Source: Pyrenopolyporus hunteri
Taxonomy: Eukaryota; Ascomycota; Sordariomycetes; Xylariales; Hypoxylaceae
Direction of reading: 5' to 3'
Assembly: GCA_902806595.1 (NCBI GenBank)
Contig: CADCXC010000037.1
Span: forward strand, 2,604,001-2,668,000
Length of the DNA: 64,000 bases
A program made the position numbers and the translations under genes. Of the stretch, positions 1 through 11,253 are shown one piece after another. The first letter of the stretch is position 1. Every line of letters starts with the position of its first letter. The notes beneath the pieces are model-generated. The model had not been told where the DNA came from. It made no database searches and saw nothing but the letters and a program-made list of their open reading frames with translations.

Positions 1-2330
1 TTCGATTATTTTATAATAATTTAATATTTCGAATTCGAACCTAAAAAAATTAAAGTTTTTAACGTTAAGATTAAATAATAAATAAATAATTAAATATATA
101 AACTTTAATATATCGAACTAAACTTTTAAAATTTACGCCTTTATATTTTTATCGATGGATTTTTTATAAATAATAAAAATTTAAATTTATAAATTAAATA
201 TATTATTATTTTAAATAATAAAAATTTTATCGATCGAAATAATAAAATATAAATTATTAATAATATCATTTATTAATTATTTATTAAATATAAATAAATT
301 ATTCGTAACGTATTTATTAATAAAATTTATAAAATAATTTAAAATTTCGACGTCGATTATATCGTTTATTATATAATTAATATTATTTTAAAACGTTTTT
401 TACTCTTTAAAACCCCTTTCGTTTTATATATCGATTCTTTATCGCTATATTAATATTTAATATAAATGGAAAATATTAACGAAAAAAAGTTAATAATTAA
501 TTTTATAACGTTAAAGTAATTTTATAAAAATCGAGAAATTAATAATATTCGATAAATTTATAAATTATATAACTTTACGAACGTAATAATAAAAACGTCC
601 CTTAATAAAATTATAAAAAATTTAATAAAAAAAAATTAAATTAATTTAAAATTAAAAAAATAAATAAAACGAAAAATTTAATTAATAATTTGTAATTAAT
701 TAATTACGAAAAAAAAATAAAATAAATAATAATTAATTAACTTATATACGTATCACTTTGTAGTACGTATTTTAGGAAGAGGAAGTACTTATGTACCTTC
801 GTTTATATAAAAAAAACTTTTCTTATAATTTCCTTACTAAATATTTTTTCTTCTTTAAATAATTTATATAACATTAATTTTATTTTATCGCGATTACTTT
901 TATTATTATTTCCTTACTTTATTTACGTACGTACTTATTAATATTTATATAATTTAAATTAACGAAATTTTTTTAAATTTTATTTATTTTCGACATTATA
1001 TAAATAAATTTTAATTAATTAATAAATTTAATATTATAATATTTCGTCGAAAATAAAAAAATTTTTTTTTATTTATATAAAAAAAAAATTTTTTAATTAT
1101 AATTATTTAATAATAATAATCGATATAAAAAAAATAAAATAAAATAAAAAAAAATAATAAATAAATCGGTTTAAAAATTTTTTCACGAATAATTAAATCG
1201 TTAATATATATACGTTTTAAATTTAATTAATTAAAAATAAAAATTTATAAAAATTAAAATAATCGTTTTTATATTCGATTAATTATTATTAACGTAAAAC
1301 GCTTCGAATAATTAATTAAATATAATAATAAAGTTTTTTATACGTAATAAACGTAAATTTATTAACGTTTTTTTATATATTATATATAAATATTATTTAA
1401 TATATTATATATAATATATTACGCTTTAAAATTTTTAAAATAATACGATTAATTTTACGTTTTTAAAAATTATTAACGTAAAACGCCTCAAATTTTTAAA
1501 AATAGTTTAATAATTAATCGTTTTTTTTTATTAAAATTTATTCGTTCGATCGAATTTTAATATTTTTTCAAATTAAATTATAATAAAATAAACGGTTTTT
1601 TCGCATTTTAAACTTTTTTAAATTCGTAAACTTCCTTTTAATAAAAACTTTATTATTTATATTTAATTTATTAATTAAACATTAATTAATATTAAATAAT
1701 AAAAAGTTATTAATTAATAAATCGAAGGGAAAATATTAAACGATTATTTAATATAAAAATTACGAAAAAAAATTATATTTATTATATTTATTTATGTAAA
1801 AGTATAATTAATTAACTTTATATTAATCGGTATTTATATATTATTTTAAAGTATATATTTTAAATTTTTATTATTTAAAGTAACGAAATATTTAATAAAA
1901 ATATATTTATTATTATTATCGTTACGGTAAATTCTTTAATATAAAATTATATAATTATAATTTTTAAATGTAAAATAAAGTTTTAAATATAATATTAAAG
2001 TTTTTTAACGAAAAGTAAAAAATTTATTAAAATAAAAATGAAAAATATAAAATATAATTAAAATATAATATATATTTAACATTTTATTAAAAATATAAAA
2101 CGTTAATAAAAATTTTCGAAATTTTATATTTAATCTTTTTAATAATTAAATTAAATTATAAATATTTTTAATTTTTTAAAAGGAGTTTATTACGATTATT
2201 ATTTACGGTGTAAAATATTAAAAATTTTATTATTAAAAATAAAACGTTAATTATTTTATAACATTATAAATATACGTTTTAAAAATTCGAAAAAATTAAA
2301 TCTATATTTAAAACACTTATAATTAATTAT
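1..2330. repeat. AT-rich RIP-mutated repeat block (right end of a larger block)
   Basis: Almost pure A/T sequence with stops in every frame. The remaining C residues are nearly always in CpG or CpT and hardly ever in CpA, and TpG is equally scarce. This is the expected product of repeat-induced point mutation, which turns CpA into TpA in duplicated DNA. No gene is readable. The block starts outside the window and grades into normal composition between about 2330 and 2430. It contains one copy of a dispersed repeat (about 1692-1960) also found in the large block further right, so the two blocks share repeat content. A short less-mutated stretch lies near 750-805. Confidence 0.9.
1692..1960 (+). 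repeat. Dispersed ~260 bp repeat, copy 1
   Basis: This matches, by eye, the other copies at 19900-20159, 28571-28828, 40478-40733 and 43430-43693. Shared landmarks are a segment reading TTAATCGGTATTTATAT or its mutated forms, then TTTAATAAAAATATATTTAT, then ATTATTATCGTTACG, and an end close to ATTATTATAA. It is the only copy seen outside the large block. The type of element is unknown: a solo LTR, SINE or MITE are all possible after this much mutation. Confidence 0.55.
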
Positions 2331-3089
2331 ATATAAATTTTTATTTTATTTAATTTAGAAGTGGTTAAGTTATAAGTGTTTAAATATAAAGTGTATAATA
2401 TTAAAGTGTACGAAGACTTCCTGGACACGATTTGTACAAGAATATGTAGGTGCCCCGAAAATAACGGTACGGATTGAAAACCCAGTGTTTCTTTCACGGA
2501 AACTCTGCGTACGTATAGCCCAGTATACATAGGTGCCTACCTAGGTACCACCTAAATAGGTATGTATGTACCTCGGTGGTGCAACATTGAACCTGCAAAG
2601 TATTGGCACGCTAAATTCTTCCAAGTCATGGATGCCGTAGGTACCTACATGTAGGTGCACACGTACGCGTACATAGGTACCTAGGTACATATATTTGTAC
2701 AATACATGAGATCTGAAGTCGTTGTCGGTAAAACCTCTCTGACGTGACGCGATCAAGGAAACAACTTCTCATGGTGGTTTGTGGTTTGCGCGGTCAAGGG
2801 GTCAACGATGAAGTCACTCCAAACCCTATTTACCCAGGGGATTGTAGAAGAAGTTTGAAAATAAACGCTGCTAACTCCAAGACTCCACAGGAAATGATAT
2901 ATAGGTATATAGGTACCTAGGTACCTACCTGCCTACGCCAGGCAAACGGAAACTATTAATCCCTAGGTATTCGCAAAAGCAACGCTCGTTCCATGACAAT
3001 GCGCGAAGCTGAGCGCCGGCGACGCTTCTTTCTCCCGATCGATTCATATATATTTTCGATTAGGTGGACGCTGAGGCTCCGGGTTCCCG
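2331..3089. other. Intergenic stretch with TAGGTACC-type motifs
   Basis: This is the transition from the AT block to normal base composition. Short palindromic motifs built from GGTACC and CCTAGG recur at about 2529-2580, 2636-2695 and 2898-2940. No convincing gene is seen. The small open frames here have no recognisable content. Confidence 0.6.
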
Positions 3090-4700
3090 TGTCATTTGAA
3101 AAAAAAAAAAATTCACGAGGTTGCCTCCTGCTATTCTCCGGTGCTTCTGTTTCTCAACGCCTCCGCCGAGACTGGGCGCTCGTTCCAATGACCTTCTTCC
3201 TAGTCTCTCGGCCCTTCCTCGTCCGGTTCGAGACAGTCGGCCGCCGGCTTCAACCGAGTCCCACCCGGCGCCGTTTTCAACCAGTTGGGAGGCTTGCTGT
3301 ATCGTATTATCGATGGAGCCTTCAGCTTTCCCGAGTTGAGGTCGTCGAACACTTGTGTCTCTGCTTGCTACCCCCTCATAGAAAGCATCGCGGTGTTGAT
3401 CCCAGTTCTCTTTATAAGCGTCACCATCCGGCTTATAGCCGACTATGACGTTAATTTCCTCTAGGAGTTTATGACCAAGGCACCGCTATCGGTTCTTTTT
3501 CTGTTCTTCAACTTCGCCGACTCGGCAAGCCCAGTAGGCTGGCTCCTCGCCTTCATCGAGGCTCTGAAGCCCGAGTTTTTCGCGTCTTCTAGGTACTAGG
3601 CTGCATCGTTTGTTTTCGAGTAGCAAGCTTAGTCGCAAGTTTTCCAGGGCATACACTTTCGCCATGGACACCAGTAACCGACTCGAGGGTCTTGCAAGTG
3701 TTGATCGATCCAATTTCGCGGGTGCGTTGATATCTAAATTAAATTAGCATAAAAATTTTATACGTCGCGACATAAGCAGGCGACTATAAAAAGTACGGTA
3801 AGGCATATAAAGGAGACGCCATTAAAACGAATGGTTCCGCGCGGGGAGGAAGCTCACTGTACATCACTGCTTTTTAACGCACTCGAAGGTGGTCATCTTT
3901 ACCCGTCTATCGGTTTTTGCATATTTAAGGCTGAGAAGGATATCTGCAGCTTGAATAACTTCCGGAGAGTTGTACTCATGCTCCTGTACAGGTGTTACCG
4001 AGGGTCTGAATAGTCCTATTGGCGACGTAAGTGGCCTATTAAGACCGTTAACTTCCGAGGAGTGGCTTAGGGTATGCGCAATATCTCTCGGAGGCTCAAT
4101 ACTAGGCGGGGGAGGAGTCAAAGGAGGACGGGCGGCTTTGAGGTTTTCTGTATGCCCAGGTACGCCTGGTCCCATAGTATGGCTGTTCTGGTGGTCGAGG
4201 CCCAATTCGAAGAAGTCACGAGGAGGCAGGCTGAGAGAACTAGCTGTATTAGGAGACAATGGTAGGTAGTCTACCTGAAAACTAGCGGTGTCATAGGAAC
4301 GGAAGAGCCGACCCAGAGCTTACTGCCACGAATCCGGCAAATGATTTCAAAAGGAAAGGGACAAGGTTTATCGGAGCAAAGATAGCCTAGGAGTTGCTGT
4401 TCTTCTGAGTGATGAGACGGTGTCCAAGGCGAGCCCTTGAGCGCAGCTTGGGAGTTTAACGGGGTGCTTCGGTCGATAATTCACCTCCTACTATTCATGG
4501 TATTGGAATGTCTTCCGGTATGACCCTTGGGTTTTCCAAAATACCAAAAAGAAAACAGATTATGAGGATAGGCCGTGGCTCTAGAGTAGGTGGTTGTAGA
4601 AATACGAACGTTGATACCGGTGATACTCGAGGAAGGGAGGAAGCCAGCTGTATGGAATCCTCAATCCGGTGAACTAGCTAGTACTCTGTGTCAGAATACA
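3090..4700 (-). pseudogene. Decayed coding frame(s), product not recognised
   Basis: On the minus strand several protein-like open stretches follow one another in order but are broken by stops and frame changes. From 4480 to about 4290 one frame reads with phrases such as SQAALKGSPWTPSHHSEEQQ and SDKPCPFPFEI. From about 4335 a second frame takes over (YDTASFQVDYLPLSPN) and runs to 3864 through a proline-rich part (PPPPSIEPPRD) and EVIQAADILLSLKYAKTDRR. The same frame re-opens at 3713, meets a stop at 3486, and continues to about 3090 with EEINVIVGYKPDGDAYKENW. The stretch 3714-3863 does not look coding. I read this as one or two decayed genes, possibly transposon-related, but I do not recognise the family. 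The competing plus-strand frame at 2993-3448 looks less protein-like. Confidence 0.4.
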
Positions 4701-5029
4701 GGCATACTGGCTTAGATTAACAATCCAATATATCAGCTGATTGAGAGCAGATGGACGTAAATTATAAGGGGCAAGGTTAGGTAGATATATAGTCTTATCG
4801 TAATACGGAAACCATTCAAGGCACGACGCGAAGTGGGTGACGAATCCTTGATATACCCAGGTATATGATTCGTTTGGGTTAGATTTACTATCTAGCTATC
4901 TACGAAAGACGCTTTGGCTACCTAGGTAGATAAGCGGGAACGCGGGTGATAGGCGGCGTTTCCGTTGGATAGAGTTGGCACTTGCGGCTCTACAGCAAAG
5001 TCAACACCGCATGGCGACGCGTATTACAC
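4701..5029. other. Intergenic, nothing recognised
   Basis: Normal base composition downstream of the deoxyhypusine synthase gene. One CTACCTAGGTAG motif is present near 4918-4930. No gene is seen. Confidence 0.5.
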
Positions 5030-6226
5030 CTACGCATCTTTAGCGAATGTGCTGGCCACAATGAAGGGAAAGCACGCGGAAGCTTCGAGATAAACCTATA
5101 ACAAGTATTAGATTGGATAAAGCCGGGAGCATATTCAACCCGGGGAGGTTCCCATCTCTCTTACCTTAACATGATCCGCCCCAACTTTTATCTTTCCCCA
5201 GGAGACTGCTTCGTCTGGGCGTGCTCCCGCATCGCTACCGTCGAACTCCTGGGCGGTATTGATATAAACTGCAGATTCGGCACCATTCCTCATCAAGCAG
5301 GCGTTTGCAATATGGTGTTTGATGACGCCGCCGCCTAATATAATCATTCCGGCCCGTTTCGCGCGGACAGAGATGGTGTTGATGCGTCGAATGTCCTCCA
5401 CTATGTCGATCTTCAACTGTCTTGGCGAAGCTTTGAAGGTGTGGAAGTATAACATATCGCCCAAGCTACCGTCCGTCAGGGCTGGACAGAAGACTGGGAT
5501 ATCGTTCTTGTAAGCCCAATAATATACCGACCTCTCGTCGTTGATTTCTTTCCCTAGCCGGTGGATAACTTTGGATGGCGTCCAGTTAATTTCTTCTTCT
5601 GTTCCTTTACTTGCTTCTTGCTCCTCGAGCATCTTGTCTAGTATGGGCACGACCCAGTCCTCGAAGGCACAGTAATTAGCGTTGGGGACCATCAAATTCC
5701 CTATCCGGTTGAGGCCCTTAGCTCTGAGCTCGGCTCCCCTGGCGCTGAATGAAGACATGTAAGTATCGCCGAGGCACTTGATAAAATCTTCTTCGATGCC
5801 ACCGGCGGATGTGACGATACACGAGACATGCTTGTGTTCCACGAGATACCGAAAAACCCCCCTAAGCCCAGACGAGATCATGTTAGATGTATACCCGAGG
5901 AATATCGTCGTCTTATCACCCGTCTCTGGATCACGCCATGCCCGCTTCAGAAGCTGTTAGTTGATGACCTCAGAGTAGCCGGATGCTTTTCCTTAGCTAA
6001 CCATATCATTGATAATTCGTATCGCCTCGGCCATGGAAGACGCTTGAAATCCCATATGCTTCATGCCCTCGACGATGTCATCAACAGTGATGGGTCGTCC
6101 CTTAAAGGAGTTAAAGTCGATCTCCTCGACCTTCTGTGCCCCTTCGGGCAGTTCGTCAGACGGAACTAGAACAGCATTTGTCGCCTCCGAAGGCGGCAAA
6201 TTCGGGTTAGAGTCTTGCGATGCCAT
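5030..6226 (-). CDS. DYS1: Deoxyhypusine synthase
   Basis: This enzyme transfers a butylamine group from spermidine, using NAD, to one lysine of eIF5A, the first step of hypusine formation in the cytosol. There are three exons on the minus strand: 6226-6002, 5944-5165 and 5095-5030, giving 356 residues, the usual length. Intron 1 (57 bp) has the branch site ACTAAC; intron 2 is 69 bp. Both junctions are in phase zero. Visible family signatures are FLGYTSNMISSG near residues 90-101, PALTDGSLGDM near 229-239, the GGGVIKHHIANA segment near 279-290, and DEAVSWGKI with the catalytic lysine at about residue 326. The last 66-bp exon supplies the expected C-terminus (EASACFPFIVASTFAKDA); reading straight through intron 2 would give a false ending. 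The start at 6226 begins an acidic N-terminus normal for fungi. It is divergently placed from CWC27, 829 bp away. Confidence 0.96.
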
Positions 6227-7055
6227 GGCAGCGAGTCTTGCGTCGTTGATCGTATCCTTTGTGCGGTAGGATGCCCTCAGCTTACAAAAACCGGAAGGAA
6301 ATTTATCTATATACCACGAGGTACGGAGTTGGTTAAACCGGGTTATAGGTGTAAGTCACAGGAGGAGTCGAACATTCAACTCCCACGATAGAAGAGCTAA
6401 TTCCAGCCTCGGATGAAGTCGCCTCGTACGTAGCAGAATTATAATCCCTCCTCGACCGTGTATAATAATTCTGAGCCATATGTTTAACGTTTGAATTATA
6501 TGTTTTCATACGAAAACCTTTTCGATTGCATGTCAAGGTGAAATCCGTATGCATAGAGAGATCCCTGCTTGATTGATGGCCCTACGGGTGGAGAGTGGAA
6601 TTTTTTGGTGCTCTTGTATAGGTCGTATTGTACAAGGGTACCAAGATACCTCCAGGTACCATCAGCTTATGTCGGATACTGCCTAATTCAAGTGGCTTGC
6701 GCATGGCGGACAAGAGCTACATTGCACGATAAGATAAGATTTTCACTTTCCTGGGTGGCGAGAAGTACAATTTTGTATCGTGGTAGGTACCTACCCCTAC
6801 CTAGGTAGGTACCTAGGTACCTCTATAGAAGGACATCGACCTACGCACAAGCCAGAAGGCGCGGTATTATCAGTGAACATCCATCCATAGGTAACTTTCG
6901 TTACATCTACCATTTTGTTCCAACGTCTTCAATTCTGCTGAAGGAAGCCGCATTAAACTCTCAATTATACTCAACATAATCCCTCTAACTCGGCAGCATC
7001 GTGTCGCTACTGATTATATTCATCGATTGGCCAACTCCCTAGGCCACCGCCTAAA
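6227..7055. promoter_or_regulatory. Divergent intergenic promoter region DYS1 / CWC27
   Basis: This is the 829 bp between two outward-facing genes, so it must hold both promoters. A dense cluster of GGTACC/CCTAGG motifs lies at 6782-6824. No clear TATA box or known operator could be assigned by eye. Confidence 0.55.
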
Positions 7056-8660
7056 ATGTCATCTATCTATAATCTCGAGCCGCAACCCACAGCCTCGCTT
7101 ATTCTCCATACGACACAAGGCGACTTGTCGGTCGAGCTCTTCGCGAAGCAGACTCCGCTCACGTCGCGAAATTTCCTCCAGCTATGCCTCGACGGGTACT
7201 ACGATAACACGATATTCCACCGCCTAGTTCCCGGCTTCATTATACAAGGAGGAGACCCCACCGGGACGGGAAACGGAGGCGAATCCATTTACGATGGCGG
7301 TGCTTACAGCGGTGATCTGGATCCATGGCCCATGGACCAGCGGCGTGGGAAGAATGCCGGGCCAACGGGCGTAAACTTCAAAGACGAGTTCCATTCACGA
7401 CTAAAGTTCAACCGAAGAGGGTTGTTAGGCATGGCGAACGAGGGCAAGCCAGACACGAATGCCAGTCAATTCTTCTTCACCTTGGACAAGGCGGAAGAGC
7501 TAAACAACAAGAACACCGTGTTTGGACGCGTAGTGGGTGATACGATCTACAACCTCGCTCGCATGGGCGAAGCGGAAATAGCCGAAGGCAGCGAACGACC
7601 TCTTTACCCAATAAAAATTACCGGTGTCGAAATCTTGGTCAATCCGTTCGATGACATGAAGAAGCGGGAAAGGATAGCCAAGCGCACGCAAGAAGTTTCT
7701 ACTACGGGGAAGAAAAAGAAAACAAAATCCAAGGCGGGAAAGCAGTTGCTGAGTTTCGGCGATGAAGAGGGTGACAATGATGCTCCGGTTCTGAAAAAGG
7801 CGAAGTTTGACTCGAGAATTGTTATGGAGGTGGACGATGAGCCAGCACCCGCAGTCGAATTGCCGAAGAAAAGCGCGAGAAAGGAAGATACGGCAGTCAA
7901 GTCTTCTATACCAGTTCGCGAGCTCCGAACTAACCCTGACCCCGGGCCAAGACCGTCACCGCCCCCCGCGAAAAGGATACCTATCCCCGTCGAACACGAA
8001 TCGCCCCCGGAATTGGAACCGCCACCAAAGAAATCCGCACTAGAGCGAGCGAATGAGGAAATCGCAGCCTTGAAGGCGTCTATGAAGCGCACTATTTATT
8101 CCGAGCCTGTCAAGGAGGTCAAGAAAACAGCATTGGAGCGGCTAATCCCGGAAACGTCTACACGTGGCCGAAAAAGGCGAAGAGGAGGCGAGGCGCCCGC
8201 TACAAACGACGATCTACTTTTACTCCAGGCTTTCCGCTCCAAGCTCAGCCAAGCTGGGCCTGAGAAGGAGCAACCGAACGTTCCCGCGGAGAAGGACGGC
8301 GTCGAGAAGGACTCGGGAGAACACGACGACGAGGCGGAGCTCTGCGATCTACATTTTATTGCTAACTGCCAAAGCTGTAACTCGTGGGATAAGGCCGAGA
8401 AGGAGGAGAGCGACGACGAGGGGTGGATGTCGCACTCTTTAAGCTTTGCGGCCGATAAGCTTGGTAAAGATCCGTCTTACCGAAAGAAGGCCGAAGAGGA
8501 ATTGGTCGTTATTGACCCGAGAGAAAAAGCCCGGACGCTCAAAGAGGAGAAGAGGGCTCAAAGAGAGGCACAATCGGGAAACTCGGGAAGGGAATGGGAC
8601 CAGGCAAGGAATGCCAAGCTAGCGAGAGCTTCAGCTCTTGCTGGCAGAGGAGCTAGATGA
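7056..8660 (+). CDS. CWC27: Spliceosomal cyclophilin-type protein CWC27
   Basis: This is a nuclear component of the activated spliceosome (Cwc/NTC-associated proteins) with an N-terminal cyclophilin fold. It is a single exon of 534 residues. The cyclophilin domain covers about residues 12-195, with FHRLVPGFIIQGGDPTGTG (residues 54-72) holding the conserved arginine 56, and the SQFFFTL core near 137-143. At the place of the catalytic tryptophan of classical cyclophilins the sequence reads AEELNNKN (Glu148). That exchange is typical of CWC27 and suggests little or no isomerase activity. Relative to human CWC27, as remembered, there is an insertion around residues 80-107 (GAYSGDLDPWPMDQRRGKN). 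The rest is charged and partly proline-rich, ending in a Lys/Glu/Arg-rich helix (REKARTLKEEKRAQREAQ). The ATG at 7056 is the first in frame and directly precedes the conserved fold. Confidence 0.95.
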   Translation: MSSIYNLEPQPTASLILHTTQGDLSVELFAKQTPLTSRNFLQLCLDGYYDNTIFHRLVPGFIIQGGDPTGTGNGGESIYDGGAYSGDLDPWPMDQRRGKNAGPTGVNFKDEFHSRLKFNRRGLLGMANEGKPDTNASQFFFTLDKAEELNNKNTVFGRVVGDTIYNLARMGEAEIAEGSERPLYPIKITGVEILVNPFDDMKKRERIAKRTQEVSTTGKKKKTKSKAGKQLLSFGDEEGDNDAPVLKKAKFDSRIVMEVDDEPAPAVELPKKSARKEDTAVKSSIPVRELRTNPDPGPRPSPPPAKRIPIPVEHESPPELEPPPKKSALERANEEIAALKASMKRTIYSEPVKEVKKTALERLIPETSTRGRKRRRGGEAPATNDDLLLLQAFRSKLSQAGPEKEQPNVPAEKDGVEKDSGEHDDEAELCDLHFIANCQSCNSWDKAEKEESDDEGWMSHSLSFAADKLGKDPSYRKKAEEELVVIDPREKARTLKEEKRAQREAQSGNSGREWDQARNAKLARASALAGRGAR

Positions 8661-11253
8661 CATTTTATGGCAAGAGATTCTTTTCTGTTCGTATTTGCTG
8701 AGGCTTGACATGGCCATGATACCCCTGGGCGACCCAATAGAATATTCCATCGACTTCCGATTTATGAAGCATCACATGCGTGCATCCCATTATCCTTCAT
8801 AAAAAGCAGGAGAACTCGCGTTGGGTCGAGTTGAAGCTTGTGTGGGTCTCAGAAATATACGCATGCGCAAAAAGGTGAAAGTCTCCTCTGTACGATATGG
8901 CAATACAATCGCGCATATGGGTGAGAATCGGTTTTTGGTTCTGGAGCATAGAGATATCGACTTGTTCCAACATCGATGATTGGTTGAGCAAAATCCCATC
9001 CTCAAAACTCCGGCCTAGCGTTACATCGACTGGAGGTAATGGTCCGGGCCTGTCAGTCACAGGTGTCTAACTGCCTAGCATGGATTTTATTAATAACCCC
9101 ACAGCTTTTGTCGATGGCGTCGCGCGTAATGCTCCGGATGCCGCCTTTGCTCCTGGGCATTTTAGTAATTACTGTACGTATTATATGTAGTCTGAATAAC
9201 ATGCCTAATCGAGATCATAAGATGATGAGCATCATAGCTTAGCATCGCGAACCGAGGGTCGAGAAAGCCAATGGGATGAAAGTGCTGTTGGACCTTACGT
9301 ACATTGTGCTATACAATTTGGATATTTTGATGACGAGATAATCATCCGATCGTACAAGTGACGAAAAACAATGTGAGGTCGCTGGATCTGCTAGACTATC
9401 TTATCGCTAAGAATTGTGATTGGCTAGGATGCTAGTTCCATGGATACCCCTTAGCAGCTTAGACATGTGCAAGAAATACTGTACAGAATAGACTGCCTAC
9501 ACGTATACGTATACCACCGACATGTAATAGTAAAGGTGGATTATATGTACCTAGCGTGCAACTAAGGCTAGCTATGGTATGTGCGCCGTACCATATAGGT
9601 TGGTTTGTACACATTTGTCGAGGTGGTACCGCATGAGCCGTCAATTTAATATATAATGTACGAAGTACTTCGTCGTATATGTTATGTAGAGGTACCCTGC
9701 GGGCCGTGTTGGTTTTTGGTAGAAGTCCATTCCCGGAGTACAAACGCAGAACGACGAACAGCAAATATAGGTAGGTACCCATCGAATTTTTAAAAAGGTA
9801 CGGGTATACGCCTAGCGCAGGTCATGATCTTATCAGTGTAAGCTGACGCTGTACCCAGATTTCCCGAATACATATATACACATATATCTAAATAATTACG
9901 CCATGCTATGCTCTGACAATTACTAGTTTGTACAAGAACATACCTAGACAAGACTACAACGGCAACGACGACAGGAGGAAAGAAACGTAACCGATGCCAG
10001 CTGCGACGAATTAAGGTTTGGTCATCAGAAATTGGTGCTGCCCCTCGTTTCGCTTTCCTTGTCCGCCGGTTCGGGTACCTACCTATTCTTGGGGGTTGTT
10101 TCCTCAATTCCCCCGGCTCGGTTCGGTGCCAGTGCGCACAGTGGAAAGACTAAGCCAAGACACGGAAAGAACGAATTCTTCAAGACTTAGGGTGTCACGG
10201 CCTGGGTTGTGAGCCCGGAAGACCGGTCAATTCTGAAAATCCCATCAAAAGCTTGCATTCCCCATTTTCCCATTTCCCATTCCCTTTTCTCGCCCTTTGG
10301 ACCTTGTCGGCGCTACAACCCTTCGCCCCAAGCCGAGCTGCGCCATCTTCGGCCTATGTACAACTTCAGCATGTTAGATTAGCTACATATCGACACACAT
10401 CGAGATACATCGACATATATCGACATATATCGCCGTCATCTTAGGCAGTCTGCGACATCGAACTGCCGTTTTGCGACTTCGAGAACAACGAGCTTTACCT
10501 CCACCCTTGTTCCCCTGCCCTTGACTGACTCCTACCTCTTAGCTTGTTCACTTCATTGCTGTCGCAACGACCAGAGACAATTTGGTCCCGGAGTCTTGGA
10601 AGCTTCTTTTCGCCTTCTAGCTCCGATTCACCTCATTCTCTCCTCCTTCAAGCCCTTTGAAGCTTGGGCCATATATAGGCAAAAGATATGAATGCGGAGG
10701 AAAGCCTGGAATCCACCATCTTACTCCATCGAAATTGATATTTGCCAGAACCTGAGAAACCCCACGAAAAAAAAAAAAAAAAAACTCTGCGCGCATAACC
10801 TCTTTTTTGCATTCATTGGTCGCCTCGGTCCCGTACCTACCTACCTGTCCGCAGCATCGCCTCCATTCTCACCGAACGAACCACACGCAGCCTTGCGCGA
10901 CAGCGTCTCTTCGACAAGAAGAACGTGCGCGCCTTGTAGCCTAATCCGATCGCCCACTTTCTCTCGACTGTCTTGCGATTTCATACGCGGTCCTGCCGCG
11001 TCTCGCCCAATCCCGCTACCTCCCAACTCCCCTCTCCGACGAACTTTTCCCCCTCTTCGATACCCAACTTTGGCCTACGCCGCCTTTCCCCGCCATCGCC
11101 CTATTTTACCCCCATTAGATTCAGGCGACACCTAGTTCTAAGGATTGTCCCTTGTTAGTGGGACATACGCCATTCCCGATCGTTCCTCGGTCAGGCGGGC
11201 CCGCAGCTACAGAAGACCCGCGCCCTTAGAACCGCCACCCTCGGTCGTGGTTC
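8661..11253. other. Intergenic region and long HSF1 leader
   Basis: About 2.6 kb without a recognisable gene. The last kilobase (about 10240-11253) is pyrimidine-rich, with long C/T runs and a run of about 18 A at 10767-10785, and probably carries the promoter and a long 5' leader of HSF1. It contains several short ATG frames that could act as upstream ORFs. A small ATCGACATAT-type tandem repeat lies at about 10388-10432. A GAAGCTTC at 10599-10606 resembles two heat-shock-element half sites, but a third unit is missing. Confidence 0.5.

Noticed and set aside
2411..2425. CGAAGACTTCCTGG at the edge of the first AT block as another copy of the terminal repeat
   Set aside because: It shares only short pieces with CGAAGTCCTGG and lacks the following CCGCC motifs; likely chance.
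2993..3448. 151-codon plus-strand frame near the first AT block
   Set aside because: Arg/Leu/Ser-rich with no recognisable motif. The minus strand over the same stretch looks more protein-like.
10599..10606. GAAGCTTC as a heat shock element for HSF1 autoregulation
   Set aside because: Only two half sites with correct spacing; a functional element needs at least three.
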